In this document: positions 11,486 to 22,998 of the stretch, piece by piece
How positions within the stretch are numbered: the stretch's first letter is position 1
How the letters are laid out: every line of letters starts with the position of its first letter
Assembly (NCBI GenBank): GCA_026874595.1
Contig: CM049306.1
Location: forward strand, 4,666,019 to 4,730,018
Reading direction: 5' to 3'
DNA from: Sipunculus nudus
Lineage: Eukaryota > Annelida > Sipuncula > Golfingiida > Sipunculidae
Length of the DNA: 64,000 nucleotides
Translations under genes and position numbers: made by a program
The notes under the pieces: model-generated
The model's database searches: none
Seen by the model: only the letters and a program-made list of their open reading frames with translations
Told to the model about the DNA's origin: nothing

Positions 11486-11619
11486 CTGGGTGAATTCTGT
11501 GCACACTCCGTCAGGCCCTGAAGTGCCTCCTGCAGCGTGAAGACCTGCTTGCCCCCTGACTTGCGCCACCATCGATTGTGAGACCAATTAGATAGCTGGG
11601 TGCTTGCTCTCTCATTTTT
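11486..11619 (-). CDS. Candidate internal exon on the minus strand, unknown protein
   Basis: Read on the minus strand this 134-nt stretch (44 codons plus 2 nt, phase 0 to 2) is bounded by an acceptor (TTTTACTCTGTGAG at 11620 upward) and a weaker donor (CAG then GTTGTT, the GT at 11485-11484). The frame has an in-frame TAA a few codons upstream, inside the supposed intron. From the middle onward the codons are strongly G/C-ending (CGC AAG ... GTC TTC ACG CTG CAG GAG) and contain CpGs, unlike the AT-rich surroundings. The peptide contains SNWSHNRWWRKSGGKQVF and then LQEALQGLTECAQNSP, which looks like an amphipathic helix. I do not recognise the family. The weak donor is the main doubt. Confidence 0.42.
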
Positions 11620-14600
11620 CTCACAGAGTAAAATTTAAGCACTATTGCAGCAAATTTAATCTGTCAAACTGTCCCCTGTTTTTATTGAAGGTGATTGATA
11701 CAGAAAGCAGTCTCTGATGAGACTGGGTTATCCTCTCCCCTCTCTACACCACTTGTCAATCAATGACCTGCGCCCACTGCTAACCACATTCCCAACTTCA
11801 TCTCCTTTTTTTCTCTCCTGGAGTAAAATCATACTTTGCAAAAGATTGCTTTTGTTATGGCTGTGACTTTGGTCTTGGCTTCACAGCCCTTACTTTTAAA
11901 ATATGACCTAAGGTTGAATCTTCTTCCCCATGGGTACAGACTCTGGTTCATTCTCTACCTTTTTCAGTTTTGACTATTAGATTTCCCTATTTTTTTTCTT
12001 TCCAAGTCGCATTCATTTTTAAGGTTTAGCTTATGGTTTTTCTTTTTTGCTGCTGACTGCCATGATTAATTCTCCTCCAATCCCAGACATCAATGTTTAT
12101 TTTTGACTTCCAGCTTAACCTATTTAAAAGTTTTGTTTATCAATTTGGCCACTACATATCTCAAAACTTAAATTTTATCCATTTCTTCTATTTATCTCAA
12201 ATTTTATCTCATATTTTTCTCACTCTTTCTAAAGATATGTCTAAGGCATGTATCTATCACCCTTTTCTGTTTATTGAAACACTTTAGGGTCAGACATTGA
12301 AACAAGAATGTTCTGTTTTGTCGGCTAAACCTTTATTTCATGCTGAGCAACATGCAGTCAGCTAATCGTCCTACCTGTCTTAATTGTTATACCCTGTCTG
12401 TGCAGACATCTAGGACAATATTTTTTTTTAATCTGGTATGTCATAAGATGGAAGCCAATAAGAATACATGTGTGATTGCCATCTCAGCAAACAAAGATCA
12501 AAAGGGCCATGGCTTGGTGTCTGAAATGGTACCACTGAGGACTATGTCTCATGCTTGCTCAGAGAACAAATATGTCACAAAAGAATTATAAGCTGTGCAT
12601 TAAGAAAACAAGCTTGTCTGATATTTGGTTAAAGTTATAAAGAAGACAGAAGATCCTCTCTGCTTTCTAAATTAATTTGTTTATAACACCACACATATGT
12701 CCTTTGATATATAAGCAAGTTCATGCTGGTCTTCAATTGTTATTTATGGCTGTATGATAAGCCTGGAAGACATGTCGACTTTGGAAATGCATGCATTTAT
12801 AAAGACTTTCACATACAACTCGACAGTCCTATTTCAAATAAAATTTTCTTTATTCCTCTTTCAGCTACTGCTAAAAAGGTAATATACACAACACAAGATT
12901 ATGGAACCAGCATTGTATTTAGTGACCCAGAAAAAAAATAGAGAAACAGTTGGATCATGTCTTTAAATTAGCAAATAAAATTCCAGAAAAATTAGCAATA
13001 ACCAAATGAACAAGTTAAAATCCACAGTGAGAATTTTCTGGTTAATCTGATTTGAGTGATGGACTATTCAAAACGAGGGATTACATCTATTAAAGGCTTC
13101 TTTTCCAGGTTACCTTACACCAGTTAGATTCATAAAAGATGTTCCATCATAAATCAAATCACAATTATCACCTTATTATCAAATTAAAATTTTACAAATA
13201 AATGCAAATGCTTGATTATCATCAAAGTGATAGATAAACACACAGACTGTGTCTGAGTCTCTGTGTGTAAGAGTTTCTGAGTGATTGTGTGTGTGTCAGT
13301 GACCAGTTGAGTTCACATGTTCTTTCAAAGGACAAACCAGCACTAGTAAATCTTATCCTGTCTGCCCCATTGATTACCAATTGCTGAGGGAAAAGAGGAG
13401 GTTAAAATACAGATTCCTGAGGGCTTTGAAGAAGAAGTAGCCCTGTCACCATCAGACCATGATTAATGGCAGAGCTAGCTGGAGGCCAGCAATATCAGGC
13501 ATGATACAGTACAGAACACCCTATAAAACAATACTGCATAGTCAGCACATTTATCTTACACATCAAATAACCCCCACGGCTGTTGTACATAGTGGGTACA
13601 AAGTCATAACCAAACCAGAAACGTCAGTGTGGTGAGAAAAAACATGTCTCATGGGAGGCTGAGTTTTCAGACATTTTATAATTCATAGATTCAGAGACTG
13701 TATGTATATATCACAAGTGAACACAAACCCCTCTAGGTCTGGTCAGCAATCTTCTGATTGATGGCTCCAGGTTTTATTCAAAGCCCACCAGCAGAAAGTA
13801 ACTCTATCTCATTACCATTGTCAGGGGAAATTTCTTTTCTTTCAAACAGAAAATATCACTTTCATAATCTTATAGTCTTGCTGGTTTATGTTGCCATGGT
13901 TACTGAAATGGCATTTCAAAGAACATTGTTCAGGTACAAAACTAAGGTACTGAGATGGTTAAAATTAAGAAATTAAATGCATGGACGAAATACAAAATAG
14001 TTAATAATAAAGGTAAAGTTAAGAAGGATTTTTTTTTTCTTTTTAGAATTATTAGTCTAAGTCTTTTAACCATGACAATGATAAATATTTTTATCTTTTG
14101 CATTTCTTCTTGCATCAAGCAAAACATATTCTTTTTTTATACCAATTATATCCAACCAGGACACCTCTTCCTTTTTATCTCCTACTGTTTATTCCTACCA
14201 TCAATGCAAGGACTTTTCTGTTAAATGTCATCATCACACTTCTGATTATTTATCCTAAAATCATATAGTCATTGGGTCGATTCAGGAAATAAATGTAAGA
14301 TTAATAAAAAGGATTTTGCTTCTCTGTAAAACTAATGGTCAATAATTTAACCAAACTCATAAGACGACTTGAATAGCCATGAATAACTCCAGTACAGACT
14401 TGATTCATGGTCTGTGGGTCTACCAGGCCAACATCCTAAGAGCAGAGGTGACCTTGTCCGTCCTGGCAACTGGTATCCATTAAGTTAATGTAAGATGGAG
14501 GGCTTAGCAATCAAGACCTGGTGTGAAAACCCATTAGCATCCACAAGAAACCTTCAAAGGAAACTGTGCAAGTATTTTATGGTTAAAATCTACCAGGACT

Positions 14601-14690
14601 TTACTCCTAATATCAAAATGTTTAATTATTTGTTGGAAACTGATGTCAGTAATCATGTCAAGTCCTTAATCACAATCAGACTAGTTTGTA
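11620..14690. other. Non-coding stretch, nothing recognised
   Basis: Long AT-rich interval with pyrimidine-rich runs (11950-12250). It has only short chance frames; a 72-codon frame at 12723-12941 and an 83-codon frame at 12340-12591 have no family or splice support. Confidence 0.45.
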
Positions 14691-14720
14691 TGTGACCAGT
14701 GGGTCATGGTGCTCAGCTGA
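14691..14720 (+). mobile_element. Solo left-end remnant of the pearl/Helentron-like family
   Basis: TGTGACCAGTGGGTCATGGT followed by GCTCAGCTGA matches the left ends at 7624, 57803 and 58366 (GACC-x2-TGGGTC-AT-G-x-CGCTCAGCTG pattern). No core repeat or right hairpin follows, so it is a truncated copy. Confidence 0.5.
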
Positions 14721-17700
14721 TAAGCCATATCAGAAAGAGAAAGCAACTAAAATTTCATATGCAGCACAAACTGATTTTACTGGAGGAATACCATGAATCT
14801 TTGCAAAATAATTATTTTACTTTTTTTCAAAATTGCTCTGTGACACATATAAATATATGAGCAAATCCCTTGTTTTTATTTTCTGAAATTCAAATCAGCC
14901 CATTTGTAAGAACAGCTAAAACTGAGGCCTCCCTGTAAGAATTACATAAAAATGTGTAGAAATGAAACCCTATTGCTGGCAATATCATTCTTACATAACT
15001 GCATGGTTATTGTATGCAACATCAGTTCTAGGGCAAGTCATTTACTATGATTTAGCAGTTATTAGCAAACAGTGTATGACAATGTACTTATATTAGATTA
15101 ATATGATAAACTAAAAGACCTAGTTCTTAAACAAATTATAGGATGAAGAGAATGATTGAGTCCTGTAATTCCAATTTGATATGACTGAATGCAAGATATA
15201 TGCTTTATTGTTATCTGCAGTGGAAAATACTTTTCCCTGTAAATCCCTGTAAATAGGTAGCTTCTGCACTTGTAAGACATTTTCCCAGGTTATCAAGTCA
15301 GGATTTGAAGTTCTTTGTGAATTTTTCACTAATAATGGACCACCTGCAGTATATTTTCATACCTGTTAGGCCATAAAATGTTTGGTTTCTCAGGCACTTT
15401 ATTCACTAATCAGTACAGGAGGCGATTTTTTATAACCTTTTATTATATATTTTTAGATAAAATATCATATGATCAGAGGAAAATATTACTATAACAGAAC
15501 TATTTTGCTGAAAGCAAATGGCAAATTAATAAAACAAAATTTTATCAAAAATTTTATTTTTTAATATTGAATGAAATTTCTGCTCAAAATAACCTGTAAA
15601 TAGGACACCAGACCAAATTTCTGAGGTTCTATCCAGATTTCACCAGTAGGCCAAGTCCTGTCCTCTGATGGAAAATATTATGAAAAACACACCTGTGACA
15701 TCACTGACATTTGTTAAAAACTTTTATCTGCAAAAATAAAACAAATGAAGGTAGCACCACCAGTGTCACACAGTTAACATGGCTGTCAAAGTTAAAAGTT
15801 TTTACATATCTTATGGTTACAATTTGTACCTTCCTAATGCTGACAGGAGGATGATGGACAAAGACCAGTCACTGCTATACAGCATCACTGGGAGGCAACT
15901 GAGTTAAAAATTGAAGAATTATGGCATCAGACGTCTTCCTGAAACTCCCATTAAACAGTCAAACAGTCACTGTACATTTCCCAAGAAACCCTCTTGATAA
16001 TTTTCCCAAAGGCTGAAATAAAAAGTATTGATATTAATTAAAAATATAAATGAAGTTTTATATATCATGAAAGACAGTAATACAGTTCCATGCAGACCAG
16101 CTTCATCAGGCCTAAAAATCATTACATTTTCAAAATACCCAGCGGGCAATTCAAGTTGCGTAAATGATGGAGCATGCCTGGAAAGCTGGTTGACAAGAAA
16201 AGATTTATGGCAATGGAATAAATATCACTTCATGACAAATTTATCCTCAACAGCACAGTAAAAGTTCAAACAGTCAAAAGGACAGCAAATAATGAACAGT
16301 CAGAAGCTAGAAATGTCACTTCTACTGAAAATGCAGCTCCTCAAAGCTTAATGTGCCACGTTAGGCCACTTCTGGGCCATCCTGGTAACAAGGCTATGCA
16401 TTTTCTTATTTTTATCTGAAGATAAGGAACATTGATGTATGGCAGACCTCAGCTTGGCATTATAAATCATACATTCTCAGCCAAACAGATAATTCCATTG
16501 ACCTTTATGACCCTGATGTCTCTAAGAGAATTGTCACCTTAACTTACACATGTTACCATGGTAACATCCTTCTTAATTTTTTTTGTCTTTATATCATATA
16601 TCTTATTATATAAATCTTAGGAAGGAGGTAAGCATACAAAAAAAAATTCTAATCAACTGAACTTGATTAAATTTCAGCACTGCCTGGAGTGTTAATATTG
16701 TAACACAAACATGACCATCTCAGTTACAGTTTGCCCTCTATGATCAAGTGCGAACAAACAAAGAGTTACCCTTATGGATTAATTGTGTGCAATAAAGTGA
16801 GTTCATTCTGGAATAACATCTCAGAGAGTGGCTTTGTCTTCATGTAAAACACTTGAATGGTCAGCTACCCCAAGAAAGACCAATCAATGTGGGCGATGGT
16901 TCTGTGAAAAACCTCAGAGAAAACCCAAAGATCACCAAGTGGAATAAAAATACACCAGGTCCTAGACATTGGGATATCTCACAAACAGGACATGCTCCGC
17001 TATCCACAGGACAGTCATGCATGCAAAACTATACAAACCTGGCTTTCACTGGCCTATTGATCATCATGTGCTTGACCTTGCTTGTTTATGAATATGTCAC
17101 GGATACTTCTGTAAAGCAATGAATGAATGTGATTCTACCTGATGGCAACCATGGTAACAGGACCAATCCTTTGTGACAGACTTAGGTGTGACACAAGATT
17201 GTGATGCTCATCATAAAAGTAAATATGACCAACAGGTGGACATGACAACTATCACATGGACATGACCACTCAATAATTCTCATGGTGGTCTGCAGATTTG
17301 TGCCTGGGTCTTACTCTGATCTGCTTTCTTTTTTCTATAACCTTCGTGTTAACAATACAAATTTAGAAAAATAAGCAAGTACTTATTTAAACCATAATTT
17401 AATATTTACTATAAACCATGTATTTATATGCAAATGGTATACTTAAAAAGTACTAAGATTCAGGCAATATGCCAAAACAAGACAAGCATTCACAATTTTA
17501 TTACTAATTTGAAAATATGAAAAAGATCAAGCAGAAATAAAAATACTTAGTAGAGCTGTTTGTCCAATGTTGGGTGCTGAAATGTTGAAATGCATCAAAG
17601 AAAACTTATAAATCTTGAAATATCAGACAGCAATATTTTAGATAATTCAATATCTCAGAACAAAATTGGTAGGGAAACCCTTAAAAGTGTCACTTAAATG

Positions 17701-18254
17701 CAATCAGGCACTCAAAACTGGACAGTATTAACAGTAAAATCAGCTGTTCTTTCAGCCACGGCTCTGTCTTTCCAGCACAGTGGTTCTTTCAACCAACACT
17801 TCTTTTCTATCAAAGCTTAACTGAGCTGCAAATTACACACATTTCCATGATGCCTGCCCCAAGACTGAATTTATCAGTTTTGACATGGGCAACTTGACAA
17901 ATACCCATGAAAGAAAATAGTGGGCAAAAACATGTGATTCTGCAGGTAAATTGGGCGCAGCTCCCACCTTGTCTGACTAGTAGCATGCCTACCCCTCAAT
18001 TACACACAAGTGGCTTTTTTTCAGGCCAGCCCTTGGATAGGGTTTCCATAGTTACACATCTATCTTGCATGACAAACCATAATATCAGACAAGTTCTTAA
18101 TGTCAGTGAGATGGGGGACCCCACTTCCCTGGCCACTGTAGACACGAATCAGAGGACATCTTAAACCAACCAAAAAGGCAGGAAATAAAAAGTCCCAAAA
18201 CAAGAACAAAGGTAATTCACAAACTGACAAAATTAAACAGTATTTTATCTATAA
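14721..18254. other. Non-coding stretch, nothing firmly recognised
   Basis: AT-rich interval. Open frames of 85-89 codons at 16853-17122 and 17907-18164 lack recognisable domains. The first has no ATG at its head; the second begins just before TTCTGCAG, which could equally be read as a donor or an acceptor. Neither is called a gene. Confidence 0.4.
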
Positions 18255-18711
18255 ATTAAAAATGTGGCTCCTGTGACCTTCAACTATGATCTCCAGACCC
18301 TGAAAATCAAAATGATTTTATTTACGTGGTGGTTCATTATTAAATCAAGTTTAAAGCCAGTCTGTCTATCCAAAGCCGAATTATCATCCATAAACTTAAT
18401 TGTGAATGGATGGACCCTGTGACCTTGACCTTTGAACCTAAAACCCAAAAATCAAACAAAATCTTCCCCTATTGGCTGGTTAGCAATATCTTGAAGATGG
18501 AAGGTTTGCGATGAAAAGTTTGGCATCAATTGCATATGCATTCTTTTTAAAGAAATGAGTTCTGTGACCTTGACCTTTGACCGTTGCACCCCAAAATCGG
18601 TTCTTACTTTAGTGGTGAGCCATTTATAAGTTAAGTTTGAAACCAATATGTCAAACTAAACTGGAGTTATCATCTGGAAACTAATTTGTGAACAGATGGC
18701 CTCTGTGACCT

Positions 18712-18724
18712 TGACCTTTGACCT
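18712..18724 (-). promoter_or_regulatory. Perfect DR1 nuclear-receptor motif
   Basis: TGACCTTTGACCT, reverse complement AGGTCAAAGGTCA: two AGGTCA half-sites as a direct repeat with one spacer base, the consensus for RXR, HNF4 and COUP-TF type receptors. The sites at 18571 and 18426 in earlier units are one or two bases off. Confidence 0.5.
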
Positions 18725-18856
18725 TGTGACCCCACCTTCATTTATGCTCTCCCCATACTGGCAAGTCAGCTAAGTGCGCAAAATGGAAAGTTTGGGATGA
18801 AAAGCTTGGCTTAAAATGCAGCCAAAATCTTATTAAATAAGTGAGTCTTGTGACCT

Positions 18857-18869
18857 TGACCTTTGACCT
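18857..18869 (-). promoter_or_regulatory. Perfect DR1 nuclear-receptor motif
   Basis: TGACCTTTGACCT in the next tandem unit, 145 bp after the one at 18712. It is preceded by TGACCT, so the reverse strand also reads TCAAGGTCA, the monomer site of ERR/FTZ-F1 type receptors. Confidence 0.5.
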
Positions 18870-19518
18870 GGTGACCCAAAATCATAAAGGTTTCTTGCTT
18901 TAGTGGTGGGCCATATGTAAGTCATGTTTGAATTCCATATGTCAATACAACCTGGAGTTATCATCTGGAAACAAATTTATGTGTGGATGGACGGATAGAC
19001 AGACAGACTGACAGGGTGATTACTATATGGCATCCACCTGTGATCAATAAACACACCAGGTTCTGGGACACTATAGATGTAATCACAGCTGAGAAACTGA
19101 CATGATTGTTGTCATTTAATAGTAAAAAAATAGAAAAATATTTGTTAAAAAACAAAAAATACAGGTGGCACCACCACTTTTCGGGAACTGATAAAACAAG
19201 TCATGGTCAATAATCAACGCAAGATTCATGACAATCCATGCATTAATTTTCAAGATATTAGAGGTTTTGTATCAAATTTTTTTTATTATTCTAGGGGGTA
19301 CTTTCAAGCCTCATAGCTTGGGAGGATATAGGTCGCAGTTACCTAATTTCAGGTTTCCGAGGAGATTTTTTATTTACCTCCTTGGATGTTCACTAAGAAG
19401 TTTCTAGGACCAGCAGTTACGATTTGTGCCCTGCTAACAAACGGCCGGACAACCAGAAGGAAGACGGCAAAACGCCATTCCTATACCTTAGCTGACTTAC
19501 AGTCAGCTGAGATAAAAA

Positions 19519-21967
19519 ATGCATAAAACAGGGAAAAAATCAATGAAACTTTGGGAATTTACATGACAAAGATAGGTAATTTGAATTAATTATACTGATG
19601 ATCAACCCATGGGGATGTATCAAGTAAAGCAGTGAAGGTCCCGGCACAGAAAAATCTGATAAATGATGCAGCTCTACTGAACAGACTGATTGAAGCATTT
19701 TTGTCCAATCTCCTCTAGCTATCTCCTCTCATAATGCTGTCTGTATGTACCACAGTAAATAATTCTTTCCTAAAGTCTGGCATAGTTCTTAGGACTGTAT
19801 GAGAAGGGCTCAACAACAACAGGATAACAGCAATAGGCTACACTGATGCCATGCATGGCATCCAAAGACCTTGGTAATTAATTAAAGCCAAATTTTAGCA
19901 AAACTTCATTCAACTAGAAGGCAAAACGACAGCCTCATGAAACTGGGATACATAAATCTCTCAGGAGTTGATTACTTCATAAGGATGTGACACAAAAGAG
20001 CTTTGAGGGCAGTGTCCAGGAGAGAATCTATCTTTTGAGAGAGTTTGGTGGTCACCAGACATGTATTAATTGGCAAAGTTAGGAGGGAAACAACATGCTA
20101 ATTTCTAAAATTATAGCAGGATTTCTCTTGGTAGTTTCACCAGACTTTATATCTTATCACTGTATTTTCCCTATGAAGTAAATAAACTTGTATCTTATAG
20201 TTTTAACATATTTAATCTCAATATCCTCTCTAAAGCTTGTATTTTATTGTTTTATTTTAATACTTCTGCCATACTGATTTATACTTTTTCTAAGTAACTT
20301 CAACTAATATTTCTCTTGTATTTTATTGTTAATGATATTTTGTCTGAGCTGCCTCAGATGAGCGAATGTACTGAAGGTGCACAGTTTGTCATCTTCTCGT
20401 GGCTCTCACCCCTGTACTTGTGCTTGGACATCGCTTAGAGAGCCAAAGCAATTACCACCAGCTCCTCGGAAGCAGTTCTCACATTATTCAATAACTATCA
20501 ATCACAGGACTGGCCATATCGCTCAAGGTCATAGCTCCATTTTCTGCATTGACGGTTAGTTGAATGGTGCGTAATAATATTGACCAGTGATTACCCGTGA
20601 CCCTGCAGGCCTCACACTGGAGGCAGATGATGCCTGGCTTCTCTACGGTAAATTAGCAGACACCAATCATCATAAACCAAATTTATCGTCATAACCAAAC
20701 ATTGCTGCTGTTGATGATAAAAGAGCTGCTTTCACTCAGAAGAGACATCCTTAATGGCTCAATTGCTATTTATTAATGTCAATTAGCAGTGAATTATTTG
20801 ACACATTCAGATAGATGATGGTCTAATAAAGAACATTTAAATTCCAATTCATACATTTCTCAAACCCATGTGGTGAAATCCATATAAACAAGGACATCCC
20901 TTATGACCGCCTAACGAGCCAGTATATCCAGGCAGAAACAAAGAAGAAAATAGTCCACCCACGCTGGGATCTAAAAGCAGGTCTCTGTTTCAGCCAGGCA
21001 TGAGTGTTCCAACTGGACCATTTATGTTTATATGAAGAATCCCTTTTTCATTCAGGCAATGCAGGTTGCATCATGAGGTCCAAGCCACTTTATTTCATGA
21101 GTTAATTAATTAATAATTGTCAGTATATCAGATGGATAAGCAACACAATGGATTTAGGAAAGTACATGAGGACAAAAATTACCTTGCTACACATTTTTAT
21201 CTGAACCAATCAAATGTGATACATTCTTAGTTGCCAGGATACATCATGCAAGCTTCTACATGTTCCAGTCATGACAACAGACAGAGAGAGACACAGACAA
21301 ACAGAATATACTTCCGACAATAATTGGGTTTATATTTCTGTTCTTTCAGATTATTCCCTTATAGTTACATTAATTGTTGTTAATACACTGGCATTCAACC
21401 AAAAGTTTTAATGAAGGATTTAATGAAATAATCTATGCATCTTCCTTGTGAGTGATGTTGGACTCAAATCCAGACTTGGACTCCAGTCTGGACTCAGGTT
21501 CACAGTTTTAAGAACTTGGACCCGGACTCAAAGGTAAAAAAGAAAACTGTCACATATTATATAAAGATTGTGCACATGGGTGAACTAATAACAGAAGATT
21601 ACAAAAATTAAGACTATAAATACCAAGTTTAGCTCTGCATCAAGGGCTAAAAAGAATCAAATGTTCAAGTATAGGGCACTTGTACACTAATATAAAATTT
21701 GCATTATCATCTCAATCCCTTTTAATTTTCTTTTAATTTGAATATTTGTACTGGACTGAGATTTGGACTCAAGTTGAAAATGACTAGGATTCAAAGAAGG
21801 TGGACTTGGACTCAAACTTAAGGACTGGGACCTGCACTGGGACTCAGATAGTGTGGACTTGACCAATCACTGTTCCCAGCAAGGAATGGATAAAAGTATA
21901 CATTGTCTAAACTAGAGCTACAACCCCATTCAATATACACTGATGGTGTGGAATGATTGAAATCTAC
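19519..21967. other. Non-coding stretch; GC-richer island and GGACTY repeats
   Basis: The segment 20340-20660 is less AT-rich than its neighbours and has short protein-like frames on both strands, none with a complete splice pair. Downstream, 20740-20820 is rich in ATTA/AATTAG words of homeodomain type. Blocks of degenerate GGACTC/GGACTT hexamers occur at 21460-21535 and 21750-21860. No gene is called. Confidence 0.4.
21460..21862. repeat. Degenerate GGACTC/GGACTT hexamer repeats in two blocks
   Basis: Repeated words such as TTGGACTC, CTTGGACTCC, GGACCCGGACTC and GGACTTGGACTC recur in two clusters separated by about 200 bp of unrelated AT-rich DNA. They are too degenerate for an exact copy number. 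Confidence 0.55.
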
Positions 21968-22134
21968 TTATGTAGAAAGAGCAAACATATCATTGACATC
22001 AGTATGTTGATGAGTTCCAGTGTCATTCAGCTCTCCTGGTTTATTAGCCCCAGAGGGGCGTGAAACCTCCAACTGTGCACACAATCCATGTCTGGCAGGG
22101 GTATACATATTTAATAGGCTGCCACTAAAGGGGC
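21968..22134 (-). CDS. Weak candidate terminal exon on the minus strand
   Basis: On the minus strand a strong acceptor (TTTAATTTTCCATTCATCACAG, last G at 22135) precedes 2 nt plus 54 open codons and a TAA at 21970-21968. The peptide begins PFSGSLLNMYTPARHG and ends in an acidic stretch, DVNDMFALST. ATTAAA on the minus strand near 21720-21740 could serve polyadenylation. The family is unknown. Evidence is one splice signal plus a frame length not rare by chance. Confidence 0.25.
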
Positions 22135-22998
22135 CTGTGATGAATGGAAAATTAAACAAACTTGTCTGCTTTTTCTGACTAGTTTTAGATTTTTTATTTT
22201 CCCTCCTTTCTGCTTACCCAGCAAATCCACAGTGGTAATAATCGGCCATATTTTGGTCACATACAAAGATCTATCATAATGAAATATGCATGGAGCGTGG
22301 CGGGTCTAGCATGATTGATCTAATCATGGTCCACTGGGGATAACCATTTCACTCGTCAAATCTGTCAACAAATACTTCACATGTAGCTTATGTCTGCCTC
22401 TGGCTAAATATTGAAAGGTACAGTTCATCTCTGCATACAGGACAAATCTTCACAGTTATAACAGGCAAACCCATCTAAATAAATACTATCACAGCACTTT
22501 AACATCATCTGACTCAATAGTGCTTAAGCTTCTCTCCCAGTTGAGGAACTCATTCAGAATTTCATTTCCACATTTCTGCTGACATTCTTATCAAATGACC
22601 TGTACAACTGTACTAGAGGGTAATTTGTACATCTGTAGTTCTATATTATATACCATGGCATAAAGCTGCATTTCCATTAGAACAAAAATGCAAGAGCAAA
22701 CACAATAAAACTGATTCTATGGTAAAATCACTGGATCATTTTCATATGCTTGTGAAGGAGTGCGATTTCTTAATCACTACCCAGAAAACTATTTGACATT
22801 CAAATAGGAGTTTCTTAAAATGAGGTCACAAATGGGGAGGAGGGCACCCCTGTGTTAACAGCACGTGCCTAAAGCAAAGCCAGCTTTCCTTTAGCTTTTA
22901 CATGATAGAAGATTTCTTACTGTTGCAGAAATGTTGGACCATGTTCTTGAGAGATTAACTTAAACAAATTTGGATTGTCCTTGTCCTGCTTTAAAAGA
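22135..22998. other. Non-coding stretch, nothing recognised
   Basis: AT-rich sequence leading into the tandem array; no exon, RNA gene or element end seen. Confidence 0.5.

Larger units (their letters stand above)
18255..19518 (+). mobile_element. Dispersed composite element, copy B (left end missing)
   Basis: Three modules in order: about 143-bp tandem units with GTGACCTTGACC and TTTGACC (18270-18980); a bridging segment starting with GGATGGACGG/GACAGACAG tetranucleotides and including CAGGTGGCACCACC (19167); then a single diverged copy of the 156-bp-type unit (19285-19440), an ACGG-type tract and the right hairpin remnant (CTTAGCTGACTTACAGTCAG, GATAAAAAA) at 19487-19518. The copy at 58366-59778 has the same order plus a left end. 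No coding capacity. Confidence 0.65.

Noticed and set aside
16853-17122. 89-codon frame with a hydrophobic C-terminal helix
   Set aside because: It begins at TTG rather than ATG, has no signal peptide, splice pair or homologous domain, and such a length is expected by chance in a 64-kb window.
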